From an uncultured Sphingobacteriales bacterium (lineage in GTDB: Bacteria > Bacteroidota > Bacteroidia > Chitinophagales > Chitinophagaceae), in the NCBI GenBank assembly GCA_937991535.1, contig CALKHN010000024.1, forward strand, positions 1 to 64,000: a stretch of DNA of 64,000 bases, written 5' to 3'. Below, piece after piece: positions 1 through 10,066 of this stretch. The translations under genes and the position numbers were made by a program. The notes beneath the pieces are model-generated. The model saw only the letters and a program-made list of their open reading frames with translations. It made no database searches and was not told where the DNA came from. The first letter of the stretch is position 1. Each line of letters begins with the position of its first letter.

Positions 1-36
1 CTACTCGCCTCCTTTTAATTTATCAATCAAGTATTT

Positions 37-1986
37 TTACCGGACACTAATGTTTCCAAATCTTGAACTGCCATCCCTCCGGAAAGTAGCCGTAAATAAA
101 TATTTATTATCATAAGAATAATTGAGGCGGCCAATTAAAGAAAGCAAAGACCATTCTGAAAGGATATTAGTTCCGGCATTGACAATCCCTGCTGAAAGAT
201 AGGTTACATTCTCAGTTGGGAAACTGGAAGCGCCTGCAGATAGCCTTTCAGCACGATCCTTTTGAGCAGTAAAACCCACAAGGGCATCAAACCTGTGTTT
301 ATTATTAAACACCTTGTTATAGTTGAGGGTATTTTCATTAAGCCAGTTGAGTGATGAAATTTTTGTGGCACCAGCCGTTGCCGGAACATTCAAGGTTGTG
401 TAATTGGGTATTTTTGATGACCTCCATACTTTGATAGATTGATCTGCATATTGAATGCCAATGGTGCTTCTGAGGGTAAGGTTGTTCAGGATTTTATATT
501 CAACGTAGTTGTTCCACAAAACATGGGCGGACGTTCTATTATCTGAAAATCCGCTTAACAAATCCAACGGGTTAGCTAACCAGCCTAAGCCGTCTGTGAC
601 ATCAGCCTGATCAAAGAAAGGCTCTCCATTTTGATCATAAACCGGGATCGTTGGAGAAGCAGATAAGGCCTGAGCTAATACTCCGCCTGTACCGTAGTGA
701 CCTTCTACATTTGGAAATCTTCCATATCCGTAAGACCCTGTTATGGAAGATCCGATTTTTATCCGATCTGAAATGCGGGAATCTATGTTGGTTCTCATGT
801 TAAAACGCTTATAGGAAGAAGTTAGAATAATTCCTTTCTGGCCGAGATACCCTAACGAAGCATAGACTTTTGTTTTTTCATTTCCTGAATTCACAGACAA
901 TTGTATGTTGCTCACAGGGGCAACCCTAAAGATTACGTCCTGCCAATCCGTACTGGTTTTAATGGACTCAGGATTTCTAAATTCCGGCCTTACTTTTTGA
1001 CTCGCGGGGCGTACATCGTTCGGATCGCTTGCAGAGCCTCCGCTAAAAACACGGGCATTGTCACGCCCCTGAGCCACAAACTCTGCGTACTGCTGGCTAT
1101 TCAAAAGATCTAACTTATGAGCGACAGATTGTAAGCCATATGATGCATCAACGCTTATCGTGGTCTTACCGGTCGTTCCTCTTTTTGTTGTTATAATAAT
1201 TACCCCATTGGACCCCCGCGAACCATATATAGCTGTAGCCGATGCATCTTTAAGCACATCTATAGATGCTATATCTGAAGGATTAATGGAAGCCAATGGG
1301 TTTATCCTGGATTGTGTATTATTGGCTAACCCGTCTGAGGAATACAATGTGCCGCCACGGGAACTAAAATCGGTGTTTGAACCCGTTCCGCCAATGGGAA
1401 ATCCGTCAACTACATACAATGGGGAATTCCCACCTGTTATAGAACTGATTCCGCGTATGATTATGTTTATGTTTCCGCCCCCAGGGCCTCCGGACGTTTG
1501 CGATATTTGCGCACCAGCAACCTTTCCCTGCAACATCTCGTCAAAAGATGGAACAGATGGCATGTTTATATCTTCCATGTTTATATTAGATATTGCACCG
1601 GTGATGTCCTTCTTTCTTTGGGTACCATATCCCACAACCACTACTTCTCCTAAAGCAGAGGATGCTGTAGTCATCTGGATATCAGTAAGCCCGGTTTTAT
1701 TATTAACAGATACTTGCTTCTCCTGATATCCAACAAATGAGAAAACAAGTATAGCACCCTTATTAACCTGAATCGTAAACTTCCCATTCGCATCGGTAAT
1801 GGTTCCCGTAGAACTTCCTTTTACATTTACTGAAACACCCGCTAACGGACCGTTATTTTCTGTAATAACATTCCCACTCGCCGTTATCTTTTGCTGTGCG
1901 AATGTAAACAGAGAGAAAAAAAGTGAAAACACAAATAGAATAACTTTTGTTCTCTTTTGTTGAAATGGTTGTAGTCTTTTAAGCAT
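37..1986 (-). pseudogene. SusC/RagA-type TonB-dependent outer-membrane receptor, truncated in the barrel
   Basis: The N-terminal two thirds of a SusC-family transporter, which imports oligosaccharides or peptides across the outer membrane with a SusD lipoprotein and TonB. A signal peptide ending in FTFAQQ is followed by a carboxypeptidase-regulatory-like domain (about residues 35-115), a TonB-box-like stretch (EVVVVGYGTQRK), the plug, the SusC signature LKDASATAIYGSRGSNG and the first barrel strands. The protein stops after DGSSRFGNISVR, about 650 residues against roughly 1,000 for the family, so most of the barrel is missing. The ATG at 1986 is preferred; a TTG lies three codons upstream. 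The same frame stays open after the TAA stop for 11 more codons and closes at position 1. No SusD partner is seen. A functional transporter is unlikely. Confidence 0.82.
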
Positions 1987-2568
1987 AACAATCAATTATT
2001 GGTTTTGAAAAAATAAAAATCAATATTGCCAAATGAACCTATCTGTAACTCCAGAGAGACCTGAGTGAAACAAGCGATTAAAAAAATGTTCTCTGTTTTT
2101 GAATGCGTTTAGAGAATGTTCTACTTCAATTTCAACTTTAATATCCTTAACGCACTAAGTTTTATTGAACAAACTTAAAGTAAAAACAGATGAAATCAAA
2201 GCATATTCTTTACATTATTTGTTGCGGATAAATGCAACTTCTTTCAATGGCCTCGTTAGACTGGGATAACTAGATGTGCTTTCACCCATCGAATCGTCAA
2301 TTGTTATTAAACGTAACCATTGCCGCACCCTGTTACTAAATTTTTAGGATATACCCTTTTTGAAGTAGTTATTCTGTACCGGAAAACGCTGCATACTCAG
2401 ACAAATCAGGCAGTTAACCTTTAAATTAAAATGTATTCCGAAAAACATTATACAATTAGTTTGTTAGCAGGAACCGCCACCAAAAAATCCAATGATTCCT
2501 GCATCTCTCATTGCCCGCAACTCCTGTCTGGCACTTAACGTATCAATATTCCCATCGCTTTTGGTTTA
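1987..2568. other. Intergenic region: susC leader and a possible gene remnant
   Basis: The first 200 bases upstream of the truncated susC form an AT-rich leader. It shares the start-proximal block ATAATTGATTGTTATG with the second susC gene and carries the quasi-palindrome listed separately. Bases 2200-2460 show nothing recognisable. At 2464-2566 the minus strand can be read as about 33 sense codons containing RQELRAMRDAGIIGFF, in the same frame as the hydrolase upstream of it and just after that gene's tandem TAG-TAA stops. It looks like the 3' end of another gene, but I do not recognise the family. Confidence 0.4.
2146..2160 (-). promoter_or_regulatory. Candidate operator CTTAACGCACTAAGT, copy 1
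   Basis: This 15-bp word lies about 160 bp upstream of the first susC start. It recurs exactly at 5967-5981 upstream of the second susC, and both copies are preceded by a TTTAATAT stretch. The ends CTTA/TAAG form an inverted repeat around an ACGCAC centre, as expected for a dimeric repressor site. The neighbouring GntR-family gene at 6325 is the obvious candidate regulator. The shared word is seen in the sequence; the operator role is inferred. Confidence 0.4.
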
Positions 2569-3678
2569 CTACAGGTGCTTTTCAAAAAAATTCAATATGC
2601 TCCCAATTTCAAACTCATGGCCGCCTGAGTGCGTTTCGAACTGAAAGCGATTCTGAATTCCTAATTTCCGGTAAAACTCGGCGGATCTTCTGGCTTCTAC
2701 TTTTGCGCCTTCAACGGTAAATAGTTCATCTTTTTCTCCCAGTTGAACAAAACAGGGCCGGGGACAGATCATTCCAATTGCCTGAAAATAACCGAAGCTT
2801 TCAAACGGATCTTCAAATCCCAAAGACGATAATGTGTTCACGTTTTTTGTGTTCTCCAGGACGACTTTGGTATCCCTGAAATTTCCGGAGATGGCAGCAG
2901 CCTTAATGAACGGCGCCAACGCAGTAGTGTACATCGTAAAATATCCGCCCCAGGAAAGCCCGGTCATTCCAACACGTTGCCCGTCAATTTCCTGACGTTC
3001 CCTGATAAGCGTTTGAGCACTTTCTATTATTTTATGAATTTCAAGTCCGATAATACTGCCGCCTAATAATTTAAGTTGCCTGTCAAGAATTGACCGGGAA
3101 ATTCCAGGTATGGTATCGTCGCCGGAGAATGCACTGAGCATGGTGAGCCCCGGAGCCCAGACGATATACCCCTTTTTCACCGCTTCATGGCCGAAATTGT
3201 GGTAGGGTTTGCGCGTATCTAATCCAACTATGGCTTCCGGATTGCCGCCTCCGCCATGGATAGCAATAATTAAAGGAGCCTTCTTTGCAAGACTTTTCGG
3301 AACCATGTATATCCCATAAGTCTGGGCGCCTTCGGCTACTTCTACCCAGACCCGATACAGGTTGCTGTATTTGTCTTCCCCAACTTTCTGAAACTTCCTC
3401 ATCTTCCCCCTGATGGCCTGAAGTGGCGGAACACCATAATAGGCTCCAAGTTGCCGGCGATAGGGGTAGAGCGAAGCCTCGTAATTTGCGATGCTGAAAT
3501 AATCGGGTTGAAACTTTTTCAATGAAGCTTCAATTTTTTCATCCAGCAATTTATCAATATACGCTTTGACTTCCAGATGCTGCTCCTTACGGACAGGATA
3601 TGAGTCAGCAAAAGGCTCTCTGTACTGTTCGATCTGACTTTGTCCATACCCAATATAAACCGAAATAACAAGCAACAA
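2569..3678 (-). CDS. Secreted alpha/beta-hydrolase (acetyl-xylan-esterase/dienelactone-hydrolase-like)
   Basis: A probable exported esterase or peptidase-like hydrolase. The N-terminus is a hydrophobic export signal ending in YGQS. The alpha/beta-hydrolase core follows: an oxyanion-hole segment IAIHGGGG (about residue 140), the nucleophile elbow GLSWGG (GxSxG, about residue 245), an acidic residue in GEKDELF and the catalytic His in SGGHEFE near the C-terminus. All three triad positions are visible and the length (369 aa) is normal. The start is odd. The annotated start is a TTG, and the frame remains open upstream through a better signal peptide (IIKRYTILLLLVIS) but without any ATG. It is 51 bp downstream of the SusC-hydrolase chimera, so a shared transcript is likely. 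A carbohydrate-esterase role would suit a polysaccharide locus, but the substrate is unknown. Confidence 0.75.
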   Translation of the reverse strand: MLLVISVYIGYGQSQIEQYREPFADSYPVRKEQHLEVKAYIDKLLDEKIEASLKKFQPDYFSIANYEASLYPYRRQLGAYYGVPPLQAIRGKMRKFQKVGEDKYSNLYRVWVEVAEGAQTYGIYMVPKSLAKKAPLIIAIHGGGGNPEAIVGLDTRKPYHNFGHEAVKKGYIVWAPGLTMLSAFSGDDTIPGISRSILDRQLKLLGGSIIGLEIHKIIESAQTLIRERQEIDGQRVGMTGLSWGGYFTMYTTALAPFIKAAAISGNFRDTKVVLENTKNVNTLSSLGFEDPFESFGYFQAIGMICPRPCFVQLGEKDELFTVEGAKVEARRSAEFYRKLGIQNRFQFETHSGGHEFEIGSILNFFEKHL

Positions 3679-3729
3679 CAGAATGGTATACCTTTTTATT
3701 ATGATAACTTTTAAATGATGTAACTGTTT

Positions 3730-5665
3730 TTAATTTTTTACTGATTTAATAATTAAGTCAACAAGGGCGCCCATTTTACTACTGTCCATCCACCTGGTTA
3801 CGATAACGAGATCATTCTTCCTGTCAATCACAATATAGTTTCCACCAAAACCCGCTGCATAGTACAGGTCAGAGGAAGCTTCTTTCCATTTTTGATTTGT
3901 ATTGATCCACCACATATAACCATACTCTCTGTTAGCCACAGATGGCTGCCGGGCCTCGTCTATCCATCTTTTTGAGATCAGTTGCTGTTCTTTCCATTGT
4001 TCTTTCCATTTCCCGTTCCTTAAAAACAACAATCCCAATCTGGCCATATCCAGCGCGCTAATGAATATTCCGCCACCATGATGACCACCTCCGCTTACAG
4101 ACTGCATCATCAGCCCGTCAATATTTACAAACGAGTTTTTATATCCATACCACCGCCATGCAGAAGAGGCGCCAATAGGATCCATAATCTTATCTTTTAA
4201 AATCATGGGAAGGGGCTTACGCCACACCTGTAATAGTGAATAGGCTAGCAGATTCACCCTAACATCGTTGTAGTCGAAAACGGTTCCCGGTTTATTCAGT
4301 GCCCTGGCTTTCCAATCATCTACGCCACCTTCCTTAGGTGGCCGGTCGGCCCAATCATGCAGCCCGAACAATGTGCCACTCCAATCCGATGACTGGTTCA
4401 GTAAATCTTTCCATGTTATTTTTGAATTGTGCGGACCATCAAATGTTTTATCCCAAACATAGTTGCCCACCTTATCATTTACGTTTTGAATAAGTCCGTT
4501 ATCAACTGCCAGATAGGATTGCCCGTTTCTCAAAAACGCATCAAGACTCTGATCTGCCAGGGTATATGGTCTTTCAACGCCATCAAACCCGATAACCATT
4601 TTTTTGGGATCAAGCCTTGGTCCCCAGTTTGAAAAAATTGAAGCCTGGGATTCAATTTCATCCTGAGGTAGTAATCCATTCAGTCCTTGTCCATATATTG
4701 TTTGAATTTCATCAAATCTGGTGGCTTGTTTTTCTAATGTAGCGGTACTGTTAAATTCAACCGTAACCCTGCTTCTTGCTCCCTTCTTCATCGTAATCAT
4801 GATAACACCATTGGAAGCCATACTTCCGTACAAAGCTGATGCCGAAGGCCCTTTTAATACGCTTATTGATTCGATATCGGAGGGGTTTAACGAAGACATC
4901 ACATCACCCATATCATACCCCATTGCAAATTTACCGCCGCCGGGTCCGCCCTGGTTGGTATTCTCAATGGGTACGCCATCAATTACATACAGGGGTTGGT
5001 TATCTCCGGAAATAGAGGTATTCCCCCTAATTACAACTCTTGACGAGCCTCCCGGGCCACCCGCAGTTTGAGTAACCACCATCCCAGGGACCTTGCCAGA
5101 CAATGAATTGATGAAGTTGGGTTCATTTGCCTGTGTGATACTGTCCATCTCAAGATTCGTAACCGCATATCCAAGTGAACGGCTTGCCCGTTTGATGCCA
5201 AGTGCCGTAACGACAACCTCATCAAGGTTCCGGGATTTTTCCTGTAATGTAATGTTGATAGTAGATCTGCCGGAAACAGACGCCTCCTGATCCATATAAC
5301 CGACATAGGAGAAGACGAATACATCGCTGTTGTTTCGTACTGTGATTTTATAATTACCCGCATTGTCTGAAACTACTCCCGTTTCTGTTCCTTTAATTTT
5401 GACAGATACGCCCTCTATTGGATCTCCCTGCGCATTCTGAATATGCCCCCTGACTTCTTGGATCCGTAAATTGGATCCTGCCTCAGCGTGTCCGAAAGCA
5501 TCGCCTGGGGGACAAAAACATCCGAACGCAATTAAAAAAAACAACTACAGGCCTACCGGTTATGCAGACCTTGGTAAAGAGTAATTTGCAAATAAAAAAA
5601 AGGGGAGGTGCAACAAGCAGTACCCCGTCTCGCTTTTGCAGCAATAGTAATGGTTTTCTGGACAT
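3730..5665 (-). pseudogene. Chimera: SusC N-terminal/plug region fused in frame to a class C beta-lactamase-like serine hydrolase; frameshifted
   Basis: Counted on the 604-residue open frame (from 5544), residues 25-340 are a typical SusC N-terminus: regulatory-like domain, LDEVVVTALG TonB-box region, plug with LKGPSASALYGSMASNG. Around residues 342-345 (near base 4518) the sequence changes without a break into the C-terminal two thirds of a PF00144-type hydrolase, with ITWKDLLNQSSDW, DYNDVRVNLLAYSL and YAAGFGGNYIVID. The catalytic SxxK segment of that family would lie just before the junction and is absent, so hydrolase activity is unlikely. The 604-residue frame begins at a non-ATG codon. 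The true ATG is at 5665 (MSRKPLLLLQ), and the two frames join if one T is removed from the T8 run near 5532-5539. So this is either a double-lesion pseudogene or a chimera with one homopolymer error. Confidence 0.8.
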
Positions 5666-6324
5666 AACAATCAATTATCGGGTTATAAAACAAAACGCAA
5701 CAAACAGAAACGATGTTCTGGTAAATCACAAACAAAGAGCATCCTGATACACTCAAACGGAAGCAGCCATTCTTCATACCTGTGTATTGGTGCCAACGGC
5801 ATAAACTGTTATCCGTTGCCCGGGGGACCTGTTCTCTGCACGGCGCCTGTGTGGCTATATCAAAAAAGCCGGAATGCACCCAACGGTTATCTACAGCCCT
5901 AAATTTCGTTGACTTGTCTTTGGAGAACAATTCACCTGCATTTCACTTTAATATTTTTTTAATTTCCTTAACGCACTAAGTAAATGTAAACGAATACAAC
6001 CTAATAAACAAATAAATCAAAAAATAAATTTTCCATACCCGATTGCAGTCCAGACTTTGCACTTTAATTTTTATACCCCGATATTCTTGTATAGTTTTAC
6101 GGCAGGAAAGTCGGTGCTTTGGGTATTTTTCTTTACTGAATTATTCCTGTTGACTTCAATCAGGGTACGGGGAAACACTCCGGCGGAAATTATCGACTGG
6201 AAAACATCAACAAAAATTCTCACCGATAATTCGCCAGTTATTTCTAACGCGTCAGGCAGGGATGAGAACAGCTTTCTGCCTGCCTAAGCAGGTATATTGC
6301 ATTAGTTTGAATGAATAATAAAAA
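5666..6324. other. Intergenic region between susC chimera and GntR gene
   Basis: A 660-base divergent spacer. It contains the leader block ATAATTGATTGTTATG next to the minus-strand start, the second copy of the 15-bp quasi-palindrome at 5967-5981, and AT-rich stretches that could hold promoters for both directions. Several short open frames occur, but none has family features or coding character, and I call no gene here. Confidence 0.5.
5967..5981 (-). promoter_or_regulatory. Candidate operator CTTAACGCACTAAGT, copy 2
   Basis: Exact second copy of the word at 2146-2160. It lies about 300 bp upstream of the second susC start and about 345 bp upstream of the divergent GntR-family gene. Its presence in both susC leaders and beside the regulator suggests a common regulatory input or a segment duplicated together with the susC 5' ends. 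Confidence 0.4.
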
Positions 6325-7092
6325 ATGAAACCAAAATTTATTGAACTCAGTGAAGCGATCATTGAAAATATAAAGTCCGGCGAACTTTTGCCCGGCGACA
6401 AAATACCTTCTGAGAATGAGCTGATCAACACCCATAAAATCAGCAATACCACCGCAAGAAAAGTATTATCCCAAATTGAATCGGAAGGCTGGGCAAGAAG
6501 AATAAAAGGCAAAGGTACTTTTGTATTGAACCGTACTCCAAAACATCAATTGCTACGCACTCTTGGATCTTTAGATGCAACACGGCGGGGATTTCATGAT
6601 TACCTAACCGCCGAAGGTTTCAGTCATAAAGATATCATTCTTGAAAAAACGATACTGAAAGAAGGAATTTCAGCAGAGGTGAATAATAAACATTTTATCA
6701 TTGAAGGCCCGATATTAAAGATTCATTTGCTTAGGTACGCAGACAACGAACTGATGAAAGATGAAATGAAATACATTTCACTGAAACTTTGCCCCAAAAT
6801 AAATCACCTCTCCACAGAAATATCTTACTTTAAAGCATACGAAGAAACCTATCAACTGAAAATTACCGATGTGAAGCAAACCCTGAGCGTTGAAATATTG
6901 CCGGTGCATGCACCGGCCAATAATTTTGGCAACGAATCCGACATTCCGGTCTTTGTCCTTGACAGCGTTATTTTGTGCAACAACAATCAGGTAATCGAAA
7001 TTGAAAAGTCACTTTACCGGGGCGACAAATATAAATTTTCCATCATCGCGACCCCGGTATATAATGACCAGAAGAATAAAAAGGTAAAATGA
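6325..7092 (+). CDS. GntR/HutC-family transcriptional regulator (UTRA effector domain)
   Basis: A ligand-responsive repressor or activator. Residues 1-70 are a GntR winged helix: IKSGELLPGDKIPSENEL, then the recognition region SNTTARKVLSQIESEGWARR and the wing KGKGTFV. Residues 85-245 are compatible with a UTRA/chorismate-lyase-fold effector domain of the HutC subfamily, which usually binds a sugar phosphate or amino-acid-derived ligand. The length (255 aa) is typical. It is divergent from the SusC region and near a repeated quasi-palindrome, so control of that locus is plausible. The ligand cannot be told from sequence. Confidence 0.85.
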   Translation: MKPKFIELSEAIIENIKSGELLPGDKIPSENELINTHKISNTTARKVLSQIESEGWARRIKGKGTFVLNRTPKHQLLRTLGSLDATRRGFHDYLTAEGFSHKDIILEKTILKEGISAEVNNKHFIIEGPILKIHLLRYADNELMKDEMKYISLKLCPKINHLSTEISYFKAYEETYQLKITDVKQTLSVEILPVHAPANNFGNESDIPVFVLDSVILCNNNQVIEIEKSLYRGDKYKFSIIATPVYNDQKNKKVK

Positions 7093-7215
7093 GATTTGAA
7101 AAAAATTTAAAAATAATCGTTGTATAAACCAGTTTGCGGATAGTATTTACATATTGAAGACGTGGATCAAAGGCTATCCATTTTGACCGTATATTTAGGC
7201 TGCAATTTTTTGAAT

Positions 7216-10023
7216 ATGCGTTCACATTCCCTGTTGTTTTTTTTACTGATCATAATGGCGCTTCCTGTCTTCGCGCAGGAATTTGGCGGTAACCCGCCTT
7301 CGGTTAAATGGCAGCAGGTAAATACACCTGCCGTTCGGGTAATATTTCCCTATGGCCTCGATTCAGCAGCGCGGCGTGTTGCGGGCGTTGTTCAGTACCT
7401 CAATGAACATACCAATGCTACTGCGGGTACGGCCCGCCGTAAGATCAATATGGTACTGCAAAACCAAACCACTCAATCCAATGCATATGTTGGACTGGCG
7501 CCATGGCGCAGCGAATTTTTTCTCACACCGCAACTCAACAGTTTTCAACTGGGCAGTTTGCGCTGGGCCGATAATTTGGCCATTCACGAATACAGGCATG
7601 TACAACAGTATATGAATTACAGAAAGGGGTTATCAAAACTGGCTTATATCCTGCTGGGAGAAGAAGGACAGGCTATTGCCAACGGGGCCGCTATACCCAA
7701 CTGGTTTTTTGAGGGTGATGCTGTTTTCCAGGAAACGGCAGTAAGTGCGCAGGGCAGGGGGAGGCTGCCTTATTTTTTGAATGCTTACCGTTCATTGTGG
7801 CAGGTAGATAAAAAATACAGCTATATGAAACTCCGGAACGGATCATTGCGCCATTATATTCCGGACCATTATGCACTGGGCTATTTATTGACAGGTTACG
7901 GCAGGGAAAAATATGGAGATCAGTTTTGGACCAGGGTAACAGATGATGCGGCAAGATTTAAGGGTGTATTTTATCCCTTTCAACAAGCAGTAAAAAAATA
8001 TGCAGGATTGCCCTACAATGATTTTGTAAAAAATGCGATTCAGTTTTATAATACACAATCCGATCTTTCTTCCGGCACTTCATTTATCACCAGGGGGAAC
8101 GACAAATATGTATCGGATTATCTATTTCCTTATTTTGAAGGAGAAGATTCCATACTCGTATTAAAAAAATCTTACCGCAATAATCCTGTATGGTATTGGA
8201 TTACAAAAAATGGCGAAGAGAAAATCGGGGTTAAAGACATTTCACGCGATGACTATTATGCTTACCGGAATGGCAAAATTGTTTATACAGCCTATGAGCC
8301 TGACGCCCGCTGGGGCCAAAGAGATTACAGTGTAATAAAAGTGCTGGATGCCGCAACGAAGCAGGTAGAGCAATTAACGCACAAAAGCAAATACTTTCAG
8401 CCAGACCTTTCGCAGGACGGCAGTACAATTGTTGCAGTGCAATTTGCACCTGATCAAAGATCGGAATTGCAGGTGCTGGATGCGGCCACGGGATCAGTAG
8501 TGCAGCGCGTGCCAACGGCAAAAGAAATACTAATTTATACCTATCCCAAATTTTACGACCGTAACCATGTCATATCCTGTATAAGAAACGAACAGGGCTT
8601 AATGACGCTGGCTATAGTGAGTTTGCAAACCGGAGAAACAGATAATCTGGTTCCATGGAGTTATGAAGTGAAAGGATTTCCGGTACTGAAAGGCGACACG
8701 GTTTATTTTTCGGCCAGCAAGGGCTACCAGGATGATATTTTTGCGGTGGATATAAAAACGAGAAATCTTTTTAAACTTACCAATGAACCCGTGGGCGCAT
8801 ACCAGCCTGCTATAAGCAGTACAGGGAGATTGGTATGGAGCAGTTTTACCGCCACAGGCTTTCAGCTCAAAGAAAAACAGTTGGAGGCGGGCGACTGGCA
8901 ACCCCTCATGAGTACCTCCGCCATCAATGCGCCTGATTTGTATTTACCCACAGCATTGCAGCAAACAGGGGGAAATATTTTAGATAAGATCCCTTACCAG
9001 CAATACTCCGTTTCAAAATACCGGAAATTATCGGCTCCTTTTAATTTTCACAGCTGGCGGCCTTATTATGAACAACCCGAGTGGAGCTTTACCGTATACG
9101 GACAAAATATTTTGAATACCATTCAATCGCAACTGTATTATACCTATAATGAAAATGAAGGAAGTCATAAAACAGGCTTTAACGGAATGTTCGGCGCATG
9201 GTTTCCGTGGATAACGGGCGGACTGTCTTATACCTTTAACAGGAAAGTAAGCGATAGTACCAGAACCGTACACTGGAATGAATTAAATGCCAACATCGGG
9301 CTTATCCTCCCGCTTGATCTTACAAAAGGAAACTGGTATAAAAATCTTACGCTGGCTTCTTCTTTTAATGTGGAACAATTGAATGTCACGGGAAAGTATA
9401 AAGACAGCATCGCTGGTCCGGTATTCAATTATCTCCAGTTTTCGGTTAACTGGGGTAGCCAAACCCAAAAAGCATTCCAGCACATTAATCCGCATTTCGC
9501 ACAAAGTCTTTTGGTGAGATACCGCACGGTTATTAATAATTATAGTGCCAATCAGTTGCTGGCCTCAGGGTCACTGTATTTCCCGGGTATCGGTATCAAT
9601 CATAGCCTTGTGCTCAGCGGGGCTTTCCAGGCACGTGATACAGCGGATCAATACCGTTTTTCCAATAATTTTCCGTTTGCCCGGGGATACAATAGTATTG
9701 ATGCGCCAAGAATGTGGAAGGGGAGCGCCAATTACCATTTTCCGTTGTTTTATCCCGACTGGGGTTTTGGACAACTCGTTTATTTCATGCGCATAAGAGC
9801 AAACCTGTTTTTTGATTATGCGCAGGCCAAAAGTTTGCGTACGGGTGATGTTTTTTCATTCAGGAGTACGGGATCGGAAATTTTTTTTGATACCAAATGG
9901 TGGAATCAGCAACCGGTTACATTTGGTATAAGGTACAGCAGGCTGATGGATAAGAATGTGGTTGGCGCTGACAATGCCAACCTGTGGGAATTTATTTTAC
10001 CGGTAGATCTGCTGAGCCGTTGA
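7216..10023 (+). CDS. Outer-membrane gluzincin-like metallopeptidase with beta-propeller and C-terminal barrel
   Basis: A 935-residue exported protein, counted from the ATG at 7216. An in-frame start 18 codons earlier would put polar residues before the signal peptide, so 7216 is preferred. Signal peptide 1-20 is cut after VFA. A peptidase-MA-like domain carries HEYRH (His124, Glu125, His128), with NWFFEGDAVFQET about 40 residues later giving the probable third zinc ligand Glu166. Residues about 280-560 have TolB/WD-like repeats (AATKQVEQLTHKSKYFQPDLS, then PKFYDRNHV). The last 350 residues alternate aromatic and polar positions and end like an outer-membrane barrel. So it is probably a surface-tethered zinc protease; its substrate is unknown. 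It appears monocistronic. Confidence 0.72.
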   Translation: MRSHSLLFFLLIIMALPVFAQEFGGNPPSVKWQQVNTPAVRVIFPYGLDSAARRVAGVVQYLNEHTNATAGTARRKINMVLQNQTTQSNAYVGLAPWRSEFFLTPQLNSFQLGSLRWADNLAIHEYRHVQQYMNYRKGLSKLAYILLGEEGQAIANGAAIPNWFFEGDAVFQETAVSAQGRGRLPYFLNAYRSLWQVDKKYSYMKLRNGSLRHYIPDHYALGYLLTGYGREKYGDQFWTRVTDDAARFKGVFYPFQQAVKKYAGLPYNDFVKNAIQFYNTQSDLSSGTSFITRGNDKYVSDYLFPYFEGEDSILVLKKSYRNNPVWYWITKNGEEKIGVKDISRDDYYAYRNGKIVYTAYEPDARWGQRDYSVIKVLDAATKQVEQLTHKSKYFQPDLSQDGSTIVAVQFAPDQRSELQVLDAATGSVVQRVPTAKEILIYTYPKFYDRNHVISCIRNEQGLMTLAIVSLQTGETDNLVPWSYEVKGFPVLKGDTVYFSASKGYQDDIFAVDIKTRNLFKLTNEPVGAYQPAISSTGRLVWSSFTATGFQLKEKQLEAGDWQPLMSTSAINAPDLYLPTALQQTGGNILDKIPYQQYSVSKYRKLSAPFNFHSWRPYYEQPEWSFTVYGQNILNTIQSQLYYTYNENEGSHKTGFNGMFGAWFPWITGGLSYTFNRKVSDSTRTVHWNELNANIGLILPLDLTKGNWYKNLTLASSFNVEQLNVTGKYKDSIAGPVFNYLQFSVNWGSQTQKAFQHINPHFAQSLLVRYRTVINNYSANQLLASGSLYFPGIGINHSLVLSGAFQARDTADQYRFSNNFPFARGYNSIDAPRMWKGSANYHFPLFYPDWGFGQLVYFMRIRANLFFDYAQAKSLRTGDVFSFRSTGSEIFFDTKWWNQQPVTFGIRYSRLMDKNVVGADNANLWEFILPVDLLSR

Positions 10024-10066
10024 TGTTATTTATTTGTCGGCACATCTGCGGCATCTTTAAAATATT

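Noticed and set aside
3730..5544. Functional class C beta-lactamase
   Set aside because: The SxxK active-site segment is missing at the fusion point and the start is non-ATG after a frameshift.
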